Made by a program: the position numbers and the translations under genes. A stretch of 64,000 nt of DNA from Rhodospirillaceae bacterium (GTDB lineage: Bacteria > Pseudomonadota > Alphaproteobacteria > Rhodospirillales > Rhodospirillaceae): the NCBI GenBank assembly GCA_018666155.1, contig JABJAH010000037.1, positions 62,001 through 126,000 on the forward strand, written 5' to 3'. The notes beneath the pieces are model-generated. The model searched no databases. It saw only the letters and a list, made by a program, of their open reading frames with translations, and was not told the DNA's origin. Shown in pieces: positions 44,191 through 52,936 of the stretch (position 1 is its first letter; each line of letters starts with the position of its first letter).

Positions 44191-44667
44191 ATGACCGACT
44201 CTCAATCACTGACTGCCAAAATCGCCGGCCTTTACGGGCCCATCATTACGAAATTAGAAACCCTGGGACCACCAGTGGTCGATCTCGCCGTACGCCTTTG
44301 GATCGGGTTGGTTTTCTTCCGGTCTGGCTTACAAAAACTCGACGACTGGGAAAGCACTCTGTTCCTGTTTGAGTATGAGTACGTTCTGCCGGTCATTCCT
44401 TTTGAGTGGGCCGCCTATATGGGAACAGCTTTCGAACTGGCCATGCCGATACTCTTATTTGTTGGGCTGGCCGCGCGGCTTGCCGCAGTTCCCCTGCTTA
44501 CTATGGCGCTAACGATTCAGTTTATTTTGGGCGCCAACAGCCCTGCCTACAACGACTTCAATCACTTTGCCTGGATGACTTTTTTACTGGTTATCATTGC
44601 ACGGGGGCCGGGCAAGCTATCGATCGATCACTGGCTGCGTCAGACATTTATGCCGGGGCAGAACTAG
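44191..44667 (+). CDS. bufD: DoxX family membrane protein of the bufferin operon
   Basis: A 158-residue protein with four membrane helices and the DoxX pattern: DLAVRLWIGLVFFRSGLQKLDDW, LPVIPFEWAAYMGTAFELAMPILLFVGL, then NHFAWMTFLLVIIARGPGKLSIDHW. DoxX genes commonly close bufferin operons, where a role in redox balance or export is suspected but not settled. It starts at ATG 44191, 43 bases after bufC, with AAGGA upstream, and is convergent with the frameshifted gene at 44680. Confidence 0.85.
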   Translation: MTDSQSLTAKIAGLYGPIITKLETLGPPVVDLAVRLWIGLVFFRSGLQKLDDWESTLFLFEYEYVLPVIPFEWAAYMGTAFELAMPILLFVGLAARLAAVPLLTMALTIQFILGANSPAYNDFNHFAWMTFLLVIIARGPGKLSIDHWLRQTFMPGQN

Positions 44668-44679
44668 ACTGGTCAGAGA

Positions 44680-45954
44680 TCAGCCGACTTGAAAGCCGGT
44701 CTGAGTTAAAAGCTTATAGAAATCACGGATCGCGGTTTCTTTGTCTTTTGGGTCTGGAATATCGGTTGTGAACTCAGACAGAAAGTCTTTGCGTTTGAGA
44801 TAGTCCGTTACCGTTTCGCGGGCGATGTCAGTCGCCCGGCCTTCCGTCAGCATGCCTGACGAACAAAACGCAACGAGCCGCCCAGCGCGTTCGCGGAAGG
44901 ATAGATCTTTGTTGTCGATGCGCTCTATCACTTTCTGGCCAATAATGTAGTCAACGACGATATCGTCAAACCGCTTTGCGAGCGCCTTCTTGACGACATC
45001 GCGAAGTTCAGAATCAAGTACTAGACGTTGGGTCGACGTGACTTGCATGAGTCGGGCACGTTCCGTCTTCGCTTGTGGGGCGATTTTCTGAATGGTGTTG
45101 AGCTCTACCCCTTGGCGCTTCAACTGTTCTTCGATGGCGGCCTGCAGGCTCGCCTCGGCCTTTGGGCTATACAGGGCAAGTAGATAGACAAAAACCCGTT
45201 TGCCGGTATCGAGTTTGTCGCATAGACCCTGCATGGCCTTGTTGCGACCAGCGGCGCCGCCGATGTTGTCGAGGCGCGCCCACCGCTCTGTGAGCCCAGC
45301 CGCTAATGCCCGACCGCCAATGACGTGGCCATCGGTGATGACCCTGTCCATCAGTGTGTCGAAGAAAACCTTGTCGTCGGCTTTGTCTTCACTGTTGGTC
45401 AGGCGAACAGGGCCCGTTAAGTCGCGCTCTATCCGATCAAACAGAACCTTCTTTGAGCGCGGTAAAAGATCTTCTTTAAAGAGGGGGTTCAGCAGCTTTA
45501 CAAGATCATCTGCGGCAAATTTAGTCGGCGCGCACTCGCCTTCAACAAGATCAATCATGCGTAGAACTGCGTCGCCGAGATGTCTCGAAATGCCGATGAC
45601 ATCTTTAATGACCGTCTTCGCGAGAAAGATGTCCGAGAGCATTTCATCGATCATGTCGCGAGCGCGTTGATCTTTTTGTGACTGCGCCATCGGCAGCAGC
45701 TCGGTCATTTTACCCAGCCAGCCGCGCCAATTAAGAGACTCACGGGTGAACGCCACATTGGCCATGTAGCCGCGTTCTTCCTCATCAGAAAATTTTGCGT
45801 CGAGCCGTTTCAAAATCTCGTCTAACGAAGAGTCGGCCAATGCGGGCAATTTAACTTTGTCAACGTCCCGCGCTTTTTGTGAGATTACTTCAACGGCATC
45901 AAAGATGGCGTCACGACGTTCGCGCGTCCCCTCACCTGTAGCCCGGGCATGCAA
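44680..45954 (-). pseudogene. Frameshifted conserved gene, C-terminal part
   Basis: A 424-codon frame with no usual start; it opens at a TTG inside what looks like ongoing protein sequence (HARATGEGTRERRDAIFDAV). The upstream fragment (45885-46391) ends in the other frame at the same place. Adding one base near 45970-45975 joins PLA to VDKIATLHARATGEG and yields one protein of about 570 residues. The product is largely helical, with no membrane segments, and I do not recognise it. Whether the one-base loss is genuine or a sequencing error cannot be decided here. Confidence 0.65.
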
Positions 45955-46391
45955 TGTTGCAATTTTATCGACGCCAGCGGCACCATGGTTTCATAGTTCA
46001 CCATGCGCTTTAGATTTGGATGGCTGTGCAGCATCTCAAGCGGCGTCATCTCAAATTTCTCGAGATATTTAGTGAACAGGCGCGCCATGGTGGTGCGGCT
46101 CGCGGTTTTATAGAAATCCGTTACCTTGTCGCAAAGAGGCGCTTCATCCACCGGGGTGACCGAGAGATCTTCCTCTTCTTTGACTTCCTTCATTTCTTTG
46201 AAAATCTCGCTTTCACGATGATTGTCTTTTCCGAAATGAGATTCCTTGATGATCCGCACACCGGCGGTCGTTTTTAGTGCAAGAAGGTCCGCTGCCTTTT
46301 TTCGGGCTACGGTCTCGCTTTTGACAACTTCACTGATGGCCCATCGGCCATTCTTGAACAGCTGTACTTCAAATGTAGCGCGTCCAAACAT
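45885..46391 (-). pseudogene. Frameshifted conserved gene, N-terminal part
   Basis: The frame begins MFGRATFEVQLFKNGRWAI, has a charged KEVKEEEDLS linker and an ordered FYKTASRTTMARLFTKYLEKF helix. It then passes into out-of-frame residues (about SIKLQHCMPGLQVRG) and stops at 45885. The real sequence should continue in the frame of the 44680-45954 segment. The start at ATG 46391 is plausible. No function is recognised. Confidence 0.65.
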
Positions 46392-46567
46392 GGTATCGGG
46401 TTTGCTCCGGCGTTCCCTGATGTCCTCGTCGTCGCCTTTTTAGCGCTCAGCGAGGTTCCCCGTTCTCTTGTTTGCCTTAATTTCGTAACGAATTGCTTAA
46501 ATTACGAGCCCATGACACGCAACTGGCAATTATATCGCGTTCGCCCTTCACAACCTGGAGGGCAGGA

Positions 46568-48187
46568 TCAATCTAGGGTGTAGCCCGCGAATTGGTCGCG
46601 AAGGTCGGCTTTTAGTACCTTGCCGGTTGCCCCCAGAGGCAATGTGTCGAGCCACTCGACGGCATCGGGCAGCCAGAGCTTGGGGACCTTCTCCAATAGA
46701 TACGCCCTGATTTCGGCCAAACCTGGTCGTTCCTCACCGGCAGGAACACAAATCAATAAAGGCCGTTCAAGCCACTTTGGATGAGTAACCCCGATCACCG
46801 CCGCCTGCTTTATGGCCGGGTGCCCCACCGCTGCATTCTCCAGGCCGACCGAGCTAATCCACTCGCCACCGGATTTGATAATGTCCTTGGCCCGGTCGGT
46901 GATCAGCATGTAGCCGTCGGCATCAAGGGTCGCAATATCACCGGTATCAAACCAACCGTCGGGAGTTAAGGCGCTTTCGCCCGCCTTAAAGTACTCACTG
47001 ACAATCCAAGGCCCTTTGACCAGGAGGCGTCCAGACGTTTGCCCGTCCCTTGGCAGCTCCTGCCCATCATCATCGACAATGCACATGTCGACGCCATAGA
47101 TCGCTCGGCCTTGTTTAATCTTGATCGGCATCTGCTGGTCGCGCGACAGGCCGTGGAATTTCGGCTTCAACGTATTGACCACACCAAGAGGACTCATCTC
47201 GGTCATCCCCCAAGCATGATTGACCGTGACACCATGATCCAACTCAAACCGGTCAATAATGGCTTCTGAAGCGGCCGCACCACCGATAACAACGCGGTCA
47301 AGCGCTGCAGGTTTACGGCCAAGCTTATCCATGTGATCGAGCAAATTCATCCAAACCGTCGGCACACCGAGTGCCATGGTGACGCCCTCGGCATCCATGA
47401 GTTCGAACAGGCTCTGCCCATCGAGTTTAGGCCCCGGCATCACCAGAGGTGTACCCGCGATCGGGCAAGAATACGGGATGCCCCAGGCGTTGACGTGAAA
47501 CATCGGCACCACGGGCAGGATGACATCTTCTGTGCGCAGATTGAGCGTACTGGCATAACAACTGGCCATCGCATGCAGCACCGTGGCGCGGTGGCTATAG
47601 AGCACCCCCTTGGGATCCCCTGTCGTGCCCGAGGTGTAACACATCGACGCCGCCGTATTTTCGTCGAACTCCGCCCAGTCATGATGGTCGGAAGCGGCGG
47701 CAATAAAGCTTTCGTAATCGACGGTTCCAGTGGGAGCGACATCGGGCTGATGCGCTGCATCAGACATCGCGACAAAGCGTTCGACGGACTTGGTATGTGG
47801 TTGGACGCGAGCCATGGCCTCGGCCATGTCCGTATCAAAAAAGACGAGGCGGTCTTCCGCGTGATTGAGGATGTAGATCAACTCCTCATCAGCGAGGCGA
47901 AGATTGACCGTGTGGCAAATCGCGCCGATGCCCGAGATGGCGTAGTACAACTCGATATGTCGGTCCGTATTCCAGGCGACCGTCGCGATGCGATCTCCCG
48001 GTTTAATGCCGTAGTCAAGAAGCGCATTGGCGAGCCGTTGCGCCCGGCCAAAGACCTCGCGGTAGGAACTGCGACGGATCGACCCCTCGGTACTCCGCGT
48101 CACGATTGATGTATCGCCGTGATATTGCGCCGCAAATTGAATGAGCGACGTAATCAGAAGCGGCGTGTTCATCATCAAGCCGTGCAT
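46568..48187 (-). CDS. Fatty acyl-CoA / 3-(methylthio)propionyl-CoA ligase family protein
   Basis: A 539-residue AMP-dependent ligase. Motifs: [20 protein letters not shown] (P-loop), [67 protein letters not shown] and the C-terminal Lys in [15 protein letters not shown]. The GGEWISS form is typical of the medium/long-chain and DmdB-like branch, so either general fatty acids or methylthiopropionate is possible. The start ATG 48187 was chosen over the seven-residue-longer frame. It lies near the Lrp gene but probably has its own promoter. Confidence 0.85.
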   Translation of the reverse strand: MHGLMMNTPLLITSLIQFAAQYHGDTSIVTRSTEGSIRRSSYREVFGRAQRLANALLDYGIKPGDRIATVAWNTDRHIELYYAISGIGAICHTVNLRLADEELIYILNHAEDRLVFFDTDMAEAMARVQPHTKSVERFVAMSDAAHQPDVAPTGTVDYESFIAAASDHHDWAEFDENTAASMCYTSGTTGDPKGVLYSHRATVLHAMASCYASTLNLRTEDVILPVVPMFHVNAWGIPYSCPIAGTPLVMPGPKLDGQSLFELMDAEGVTMALGVPTVWMNLLDHMDKLGRKPAALDRVVIGGAAASEAIIDRFELDHGVTVNHAWGMTEMSPLGVVNTLKPKFHGLSRDQQMPIKIKQGRAIYGVDMCIVDDDGQELPRDGQTSGRLLVKGPWIVSEYFKAGESALTPDGWFDTGDIATLDADGYMLITDRAKDIIKSGGEWISSVGLENAAVGHPAIKQAAVIGVTHPKWLERPLLICVPAGEERPGLAEIRAYLLEKVPKLWLPDAVEWLDTLPLGATGKVLKADLRDQFAGYTLD

Positions 48188-48263
48188 CTCAAACCCCACG
48201 TTAACCAATCAGCCGTGTCCGATGACATGTTAGAAGCAAGCGTCGCTATCATCCAGCTTGGAC

Positions 48264-48752
48264 TTAGGAATGAGAGTCCCCTTCGGACAGCGGCAAAGCG
48301 GTCCGATAGGTCACCTGCTTCAACGCAAAACTCGATTGAATACTGGCAATGGCCGGAATGCGCGTCAGGTGGTTCTTAAGAAACCGCTCATAGTCGGCGA
48401 GATCTTGCGTCACAACACGCATAAGGTAGTCACTGGTCCCAGTCATGAGGTAGCACTCCATCACTTCGGGGAGGGCTGAAACGGACTCCTCGAACTCTTC
48501 AAGAGCCGCCTCTGACTGTTCCTTCAGCGCAACACTGACAAACACACTTACAGGCAGGCCGACTTTGGTTTGATCAACGAAGGTCATGTAGCCTTGGATG
48601 ACACCGTCTTTTTCGAGTTTGCGGAGACGCCTGAGGCACGGAGACGGCGACAACCCAACCCGCTCCGCCAGTTCAACATTGGTCAAGCGGGCGTCACCTT
48701 GCATGTGATTTAGGATTCGAAGGTCGATCTCGTCTAAGTCCATATTTGGCAT
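48264..48752 (-). CDS. Lrp/AsnC family transcriptional regulator
   Basis: A 162-residue regulator with an N-terminal winged helix (DLDEIDLRILNHMQGDARLTNVELAERVGLSPSPCLRRLRKLEKDG) and a C-terminal RAM domain (VSVFVSVALKEQ ... CYLMTGTSDYLMRVV) that binds amino acids and forms octamers. It is divergent from the E1-type dehydrogenase at 48877, which it most likely controls. The pairing resembles MdeR-MdeB of methionine catabolism in Pseudomonas, and the ligand may be an amino acid or 2-oxo acid. Confidence 0.9.
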   Translation of the reverse strand: MPNMDLDEIDLRILNHMQGDARLTNVELAERVGLSPSPCLRRLRKLEKDGVIQGYMTFVDQTKVGLPVSVFVSVALKEQSEAALEEFEESVSALPEVMECYLMTGTSDYLMRVVTQDLADYERFLKNHLTRIPAIASIQSSFALKQVTYRTALPLSEGDSHS

Positions 48753-48876
48753 ATATCACCATTATTTATTACTATTTGAGTGTATTATTGCTTCTAATGC
48801 CGTCTATAAGCAAGGGTTTGCAAGGACCTGCCAGTGGCCGTGGAGTAGAGTTCGGGCTCAATATGTGGAGCCCGAG
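48753..48876. promoter_or_regulatory. AT-rich divergent control region between lrp-type gene and E1 gene
   Basis: A 124-base gap, distinctly AT-rich in its left half (ATATATCACCATTATTTATT, then further A/T runs to about 48800). This suits the loose A/T-rich sites bound by Lrp-family proteins and must contain both promoters. No exact operator can be drawn by eye. Confidence 0.4.
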
Positions 48877-51252
48877 ATGACCCAGTCTGCCGATATCGCC
48901 ACCCTGCAAAGCCTGGAAAAGAAAATTCTGTGGCTGGCGACTTGGATGATTCACCACGCCAATACCACGCGGCCCAAAACCGATGGGGTTAAGGTCGGGG
49001 GGCATCAGGCCTCTTGCGCCTCCATCGTGTCGGTGATGACGGCATTGTTTCTACACACCCTTCGGGCGGACGATCGAATAGCGGTTAAGCCCCATGCCGG
49101 GCCGGTGTTTCACGCCATACAATATCTCCTTGGCAACCAAACACTGGATCGTCTGAAAAACTTCCGGGGCTTTGGCGGGGTGCAACCCTACCCGTCAAAA
49201 ACCAAAGACAAAGCGGATGTCGATTTTTCAACGGGTTCTGTCGGACTGGGTGTCGCCGAGACTTTGTTTGCGTCATTGGTCCAGGACTACCTCCACTCCC
49301 ACGAGCTCTTAGACAGTAAAACACCAAAGGGGCGCATGATCGCGCTGCTCGGTGACGCTGAACTGGATGAAGGCAATATCTTTGAGGCCCTGCTCGAAGG
49401 CTGGAAACACGAAGTGCGCAATTGCTGGTGGATTGTGGACTACAACAGGCAGAGCTTAGATGGCGTCGTCAATGACCGGCTGTTCAATCGCATCACGGGC
49501 TTCTTTTCTACCGTGAACTGGAACGTCGTTGCCCTTAAGTACGGGCTAAAACTCCAAGCGGCTTTTGAAACGCCGATCGGACCTGCTCTTAAGACATGGA
49601 TCGACGATTGCCCCAACCAAATCTATTCCGCCCTGACTTTTCAAGGAGGCAAAGCATGGCGCGAAGCGCTTGAGCGGGACCTCAAGGGATCCAAAGGTCT
49701 TAAAGCTTTTCTCGATCAATACGATGACGACAGCCTGCACGCCTTGATGACCAACCTGGGCGGGCATGACATGGAAGCGATTTTACAGGCGTTCGCCGAG
49801 GCCGAGGGCAAAGACCAACCCCATTGCTTCATCGCTTACACGATCAAGGGCTACGGCTTGCCGCTGGCGGGCCATAAAGACAATCACGCCGGCATCCTGA
49901 ATGAAGGCCAGATCAAACAGTATCAGGCCTCACTTGGGGTCAAAGAGGGCGAGGAATGGGACAAGTTCTCTGGCATGGACTTATCCGCTGATGAGCTCGA
50001 GAAATTTCTCGCCGACGTTCCCTTTGCGCAGCGTGTGACTCGGGAACAAAGGACCACAACAGTTGCCGCACTCCCAGTGCCTGACTTGCCAGCACCCGAG
50101 GGAGCATCGCAATCCACTCAAGAAGCCTTCGGCAAAATCATGAACGTCCTTGGGCGGGGCACGTCGGAGATGGCCAAGCGCGTGGTCACCACATCACCGG
50201 ACGTCACCGTTTCAACCAACCTGGGTGGCTGGGTGAACCAACGCAGTCCGTTTCACACCAAAAAACGCGAAGATATTTTCCGCCAAATGCACGTGCCGTC
50301 GCCGCAGAAATGGAGTCAGCAGCCCAAAGGGCAACACATCGAATTGGGAATCGCGGAGAACAACCTATTCCTTTTGCTCGGCGCGCTCGGTCTTTCCCAC
50401 GACCTGTTTGAACAACGCTTGTTGCCGGTGGGCACCTTGTACGACCCGTTCATCGCCCGCGGCTTAGACGCCATGACCTATGCCTGTTACCAAGATGCGC
50501 GGTTTATGCTTGTGGCCACACCCAGCGGCATTTCCCTTGGGCCTGAAGGCGGCGCCCACCAATCGATATTCACGCCACTGATCGGCATCGGCCATGCCAA
50601 CCTCGCGTCCTTCGAACCAGCCTACGCTGATGAAATGGCGACGATCATGGCCTGGGGATTCGAGCACATGCAGAAACCGGACGGCAGTTCGATCTACCTG
50701 CGCCTGTCGACCCGCCCCCTTGAACAACCGGTTCGCAATATGACCAACGCGCTCAAAGCTGGTGTTCTCACGGGCGCCTATTGGGCGGTAGAACCGGAGC
50801 CCGGTGCGGAGCTGGCCATCGCCTATAGTGGAGTCGTCGCACCGGAGGCCAAAGCAGCCTTCGACATCATCCGCGAAGATATACCGGGCGCCGGACTTCT
50901 CGCCATCACTTCTCCTGATCGACTCTATGCCAGTTGGACCGCAGCAGCACGTGCCCGCAAGGGTGGCCGCCAAGGCGCCCGCAGCCCCATCGAACGCCTC
51001 CTTTCGGATCTGTCGCCGGACGCCACCCTCGTCACCGTTCAAGACGGACACCCCCTCGCCCTTGGGTGGCTTGGGTCCGTGATGGGGCATCGCTGCGAAG
51101 CCCTTGGGGTCGACCGCTTCGGCCAGGCCGGCAGCATTGCTCAACTGTACGCAGAGTATGGCATTGACACCGATGCGGTGGTCGATGCCGTTGCTGACGT
51201 CATCGTCCAGCAAGTCGGCATAACAACACCGTTATCGGTTGCCGCTGAATAG
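48877..51252 (+). CDS. AceE/MdeB-type 2-oxoacid dehydrogenase E1 component
   Basis: A 791-residue ThDP enzyme related to the homodimeric pyruvate dehydrogenase E1. The ThDP motif is GDAELDEGNIFEALLEGW with N in WWIVDYNRQSLDGVV; HANTTRP and GGHQASCAS near the start and VATPSGISLGPEGGAHQSI later match the family. No E2 or E3 gene is adjacent. With a divergent Lrp regulator, the arrangement is like mdeB, which acts on 2-oxobutyrate from methionine; pyruvate is the alternative. The start ATG 48877 has GGAG six bases upstream. Confidence 0.83.
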   Translation: MTQSADIATLQSLEKKILWLATWMIHHANTTRPKTDGVKVGGHQASCASIVSVMTALFLHTLRADDRIAVKPHAGPVFHAIQYLLGNQTLDRLKNFRGFGGVQPYPSKTKDKADVDFSTGSVGLGVAETLFASLVQDYLHSHELLDSKTPKGRMIALLGDAELDEGNIFEALLEGWKHEVRNCWWIVDYNRQSLDGVVNDRLFNRITGFFSTVNWNVVALKYGLKLQAAFETPIGPALKTWIDDCPNQIYSALTFQGGKAWREALERDLKGSKGLKAFLDQYDDDSLHALMTNLGGHDMEAILQAFAEAEGKDQPHCFIAYTIKGYGLPLAGHKDNHAGILNEGQIKQYQASLGVKEGEEWDKFSGMDLSADELEKFLADVPFAQRVTREQRTTTVAALPVPDLPAPEGASQSTQEAFGKIMNVLGRGTSEMAKRVVTTSPDVTVSTNLGGWVNQRSPFHTKKREDIFRQMHVPSPQKWSQQPKGQHIELGIAENNLFLLLGALGLSHDLFEQRLLPVGTLYDPFIARGLDAMTYACYQDARFMLVATPSGISLGPEGGAHQSIFTPLIGIGHANLASFEPAYADEMATIMAWGFEHMQKPDGSSIYLRLSTRPLEQPVRNMTNALKAGVLTGAYWAVEPEPGAELAIAYSGVVAPEAKAAFDIIREDIPGAGLLAITSPDRLYASWTAAARARKGGRQGARSPIERLLSDLSPDATLVTVQDGHPLALGWLGSVMGHRCEALGVDRFGQAGSIAQLYAEYGIDTDAVVDAVADVIVQQVGITTPLSVAAE

Positions 51253-51328
51253 ATAAACGAATGGCGTCTTCGCCAAGGCAAGCCTAAGATTAGTCGACCT
51301 TACGCCAGTCTGGGGAAGGAACACCGCC

Positions 51329-52150
51329 ATGCGCAATCACATTCGATCACTCTTAGTCGCTCTGTCGTTTACGAGTATCGCTGCAAGCCCGAGCTTCGCT
51401 CAGACGGAGATCGATCAGCGCAATACCGAAGTTGTCCAGAGCGTGTATTTACGAACACTTTCTGTCGATCCCTCAGCCGCGTTGGTGCGCAATGCGCAAA
51501 TGGCATTTGATCTAGCAGTACGCAGTTACGGCGCCACAAACAGTCGGACCGCCGATATGGCCGTGAATTTGGGCCGCGCCCTCAATGGAACGGGACAAAA
51601 TGAAGCCGCCGTGCCGCTGCTCGAGAGCGCCCTCAGTATCTATGACGAGGACGGCGATCAATCGAAACTGCGCTATGCCCTGGCACAGTACCAACTCGGC
51701 GTCGCACACAATGGCGCAGGCGATACAGAGTCAGCCGTCGCTGCCCTGACAACGGCCTATACTGTTCTGGAGCCAAACGTGCGCCGCCTGTCCGCTGACA
51801 CATCATTTATTAGAACAGCGTTGCAGGCCTCTGGCGGCGCGGCGGCTGTCAGCGCCGCAGAAACGGCTGCCGCGCGAATGGCGCCAATGACCACAACACC
51901 GCCAAAGCCAAAATTACAGATTCCACCGATCTATCCGCCAGACGAGTCAGAAAAATCGGTCAATGGTTGGGTCTTGCTCGACTACCGGCTATGGCCTGAC
52001 GGCCGTGTTCGCGATGTTTATGTCCTCGCGGCAAGCCCAGAGACCGTCTTCGACATTTCCGCCGCGATGGCGTTACAACAATGGCGGTTTGAAAAACCAA
52101 ACGATGCAAATCAACACCATCAACTGAGCGTCGCTTTTAACGCACAGTAG
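51329..52150 (+). CDS. Secreted protein with tetratricopeptide-like and TonB C-terminal domains
   Basis: A 273-residue protein with a signal peptide (about 1-24, ending SPSFA). The middle (about 50-165) is helical with tandem TPR-like units (TADMAVNLGRALNGTGQNEA, then YALAQYQLGVAHNGAGDTES). The C-terminus is a TonB-C domain (PIYPPDESEKSVNGWVLLDY ... AMALQQWRF). No TonB membrane anchor or ExbBD partners are near, so it is a periplasmic protein using the domain for binding rather than a true TonB. It has GGGGAAGGA upstream of ATG 51329. Confidence 0.8.
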   Translation: MRNHIRSLLVALSFTSIAASPSFAQTEIDQRNTEVVQSVYLRTLSVDPSAALVRNAQMAFDLAVRSYGATNSRTADMAVNLGRALNGTGQNEAAVPLLESALSIYDEDGDQSKLRYALAQYQLGVAHNGAGDTESAVAALTTAYTVLEPNVRRLSADTSFIRTALQASGGAAAVSAAETAAARMAPMTTTPPKPKLQIPPIYPPDESEKSVNGWVLLDYRLWPDGRVRDVYVLAASPETVFDISAAMALQQWRFEKPNDANQHHQLSVAFNAQ

Positions 52151-52161
52151 GACAACGGGGC

Positions 52162-52371
52162 CTAAGCGCCCCAACAACATGGCTTGATTTTCAAACCTGG
52201 CCGTCTTAAACACTGCGCCTTCACATCGGAGTCCACCGCAACATGTCCGTTGCCACATTCATAGTCACTCGATTTTCCATTGCCTTTCACGGCGATGCGG
52301 TGACTCGTGAGTTGATCTCCACATCCTTCCGTTGTACGCGCCGACGCCCCTGCGGGGCATAACACTTCCAT
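52162..52371 (-). CDS. Possible small Cys-rich protein
   Basis: A 69-residue frame starting MEVLCPAGASARTTEGCG with six Cys; YECGNGHVAV followed by a later Cys resembles a zinc ribbon half. It has no signal peptide. It would fill the 300-base gap between two plus-strand genes. The start has a GAGGG-like sequence only three bases upstream. It could equally be chance; conservation would be needed to accept it. Confidence 0.35.
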   Translation of the reverse strand: MEVLCPAGASARTTEGCGDQLTSHRIAVKGNGKSSDYECGNGHVAVDSDVKAQCLRRPGLKIKPCCWGA

Positions 52372-52449
52372 ACCCTCGATTTGGGTTTTCCAAACATGGG
52401 CGTTAACGCGCACATGCGGTGCGATTTTCAAGACAACGGACTAATTACA

Positions 52450-52923
52450 ATGACACAGAACATTTCGATCCGGCCTGCACGGCCGGAGGACGACGACACA
52501 TTGGCGGAAGCGTTCTACAAAATGTGGCTAGACAACGGCATGACCGATGCTGATTTTATTCCTGATTGGAAGGCAGCTACGTTGTCCTTTATGACGGAAA
52601 CCAGCCACAACAATCAGGGCCGCGCTTTTGTCGCCGACAATGGCGGCCGCATTGTCGGCGCAGCGCAATGTCTGATTTCCCGCAAGCTCTACCCACAGGC
52701 TTTGAAACCTGACGTCCGCTTGGATGGATACATCTGGGGCGTCTACGTCGCTCCCGATCACCGTCGGCAAGGTCTCGCCAAACAGCTTACCGAGGCGTGC
52801 GTGGGCTATCTGGACAACATTGGGTGCACAAGAGTCGTCCTACACGCATCAGAAAGCGGTAAGCCGGTGTATACCGCTCTCGGATTTGGCTCGACCAACG
52901 AAATGCGACGGGTACTCGCTTAA
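52450..52923 (+). CDS. GNAT family N-acetyltransferase
   Basis: A 157-residue acetyltransferase: ISIRPARPEDDDTLAEAFYKMW at the start, LDGYIWGVYVAPDHRRQGLAKQLTEA (acetyl-CoA loop, R/Q-x-x-G-x-A), then VVLHASESGKPVYTALGF. The start at ATG 52450 was chosen because the first 23 residues of the longer frame do not fit the family. It is followed by the convergent FAD oxidoreductase. The substrate is unknown. Confidence 0.87.
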   Translation: MTQNISIRPARPEDDDTLAEAFYKMWLDNGMTDADFIPDWKAATLSFMTETSHNNQGRAFVADNGGRIVGAAQCLISRKLYPQALKPDVRLDGYIWGVYVAPDHRRQGLAKQLTEACVGYLDNIGCTRVVLHASESGKPVYTALGFGSTNEMRRVLA

Positions 52924-52936
52924 CACCCAGATTTGG

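Noticed and set aside
46543..46563. GCCCT/AGGGC hairpin near the end of the acyl-CoA ligase gene
   Set aside because: Only five pairs and no T-tract on the relevant strand, so not called a terminator.
50464..51213. Minus-strand open frame of 249 codons opposite the E1 dehydrogenase gene
   Set aside because: Shadow of a strong ThDP-enzyme gene; no start signal or recognisable motif.
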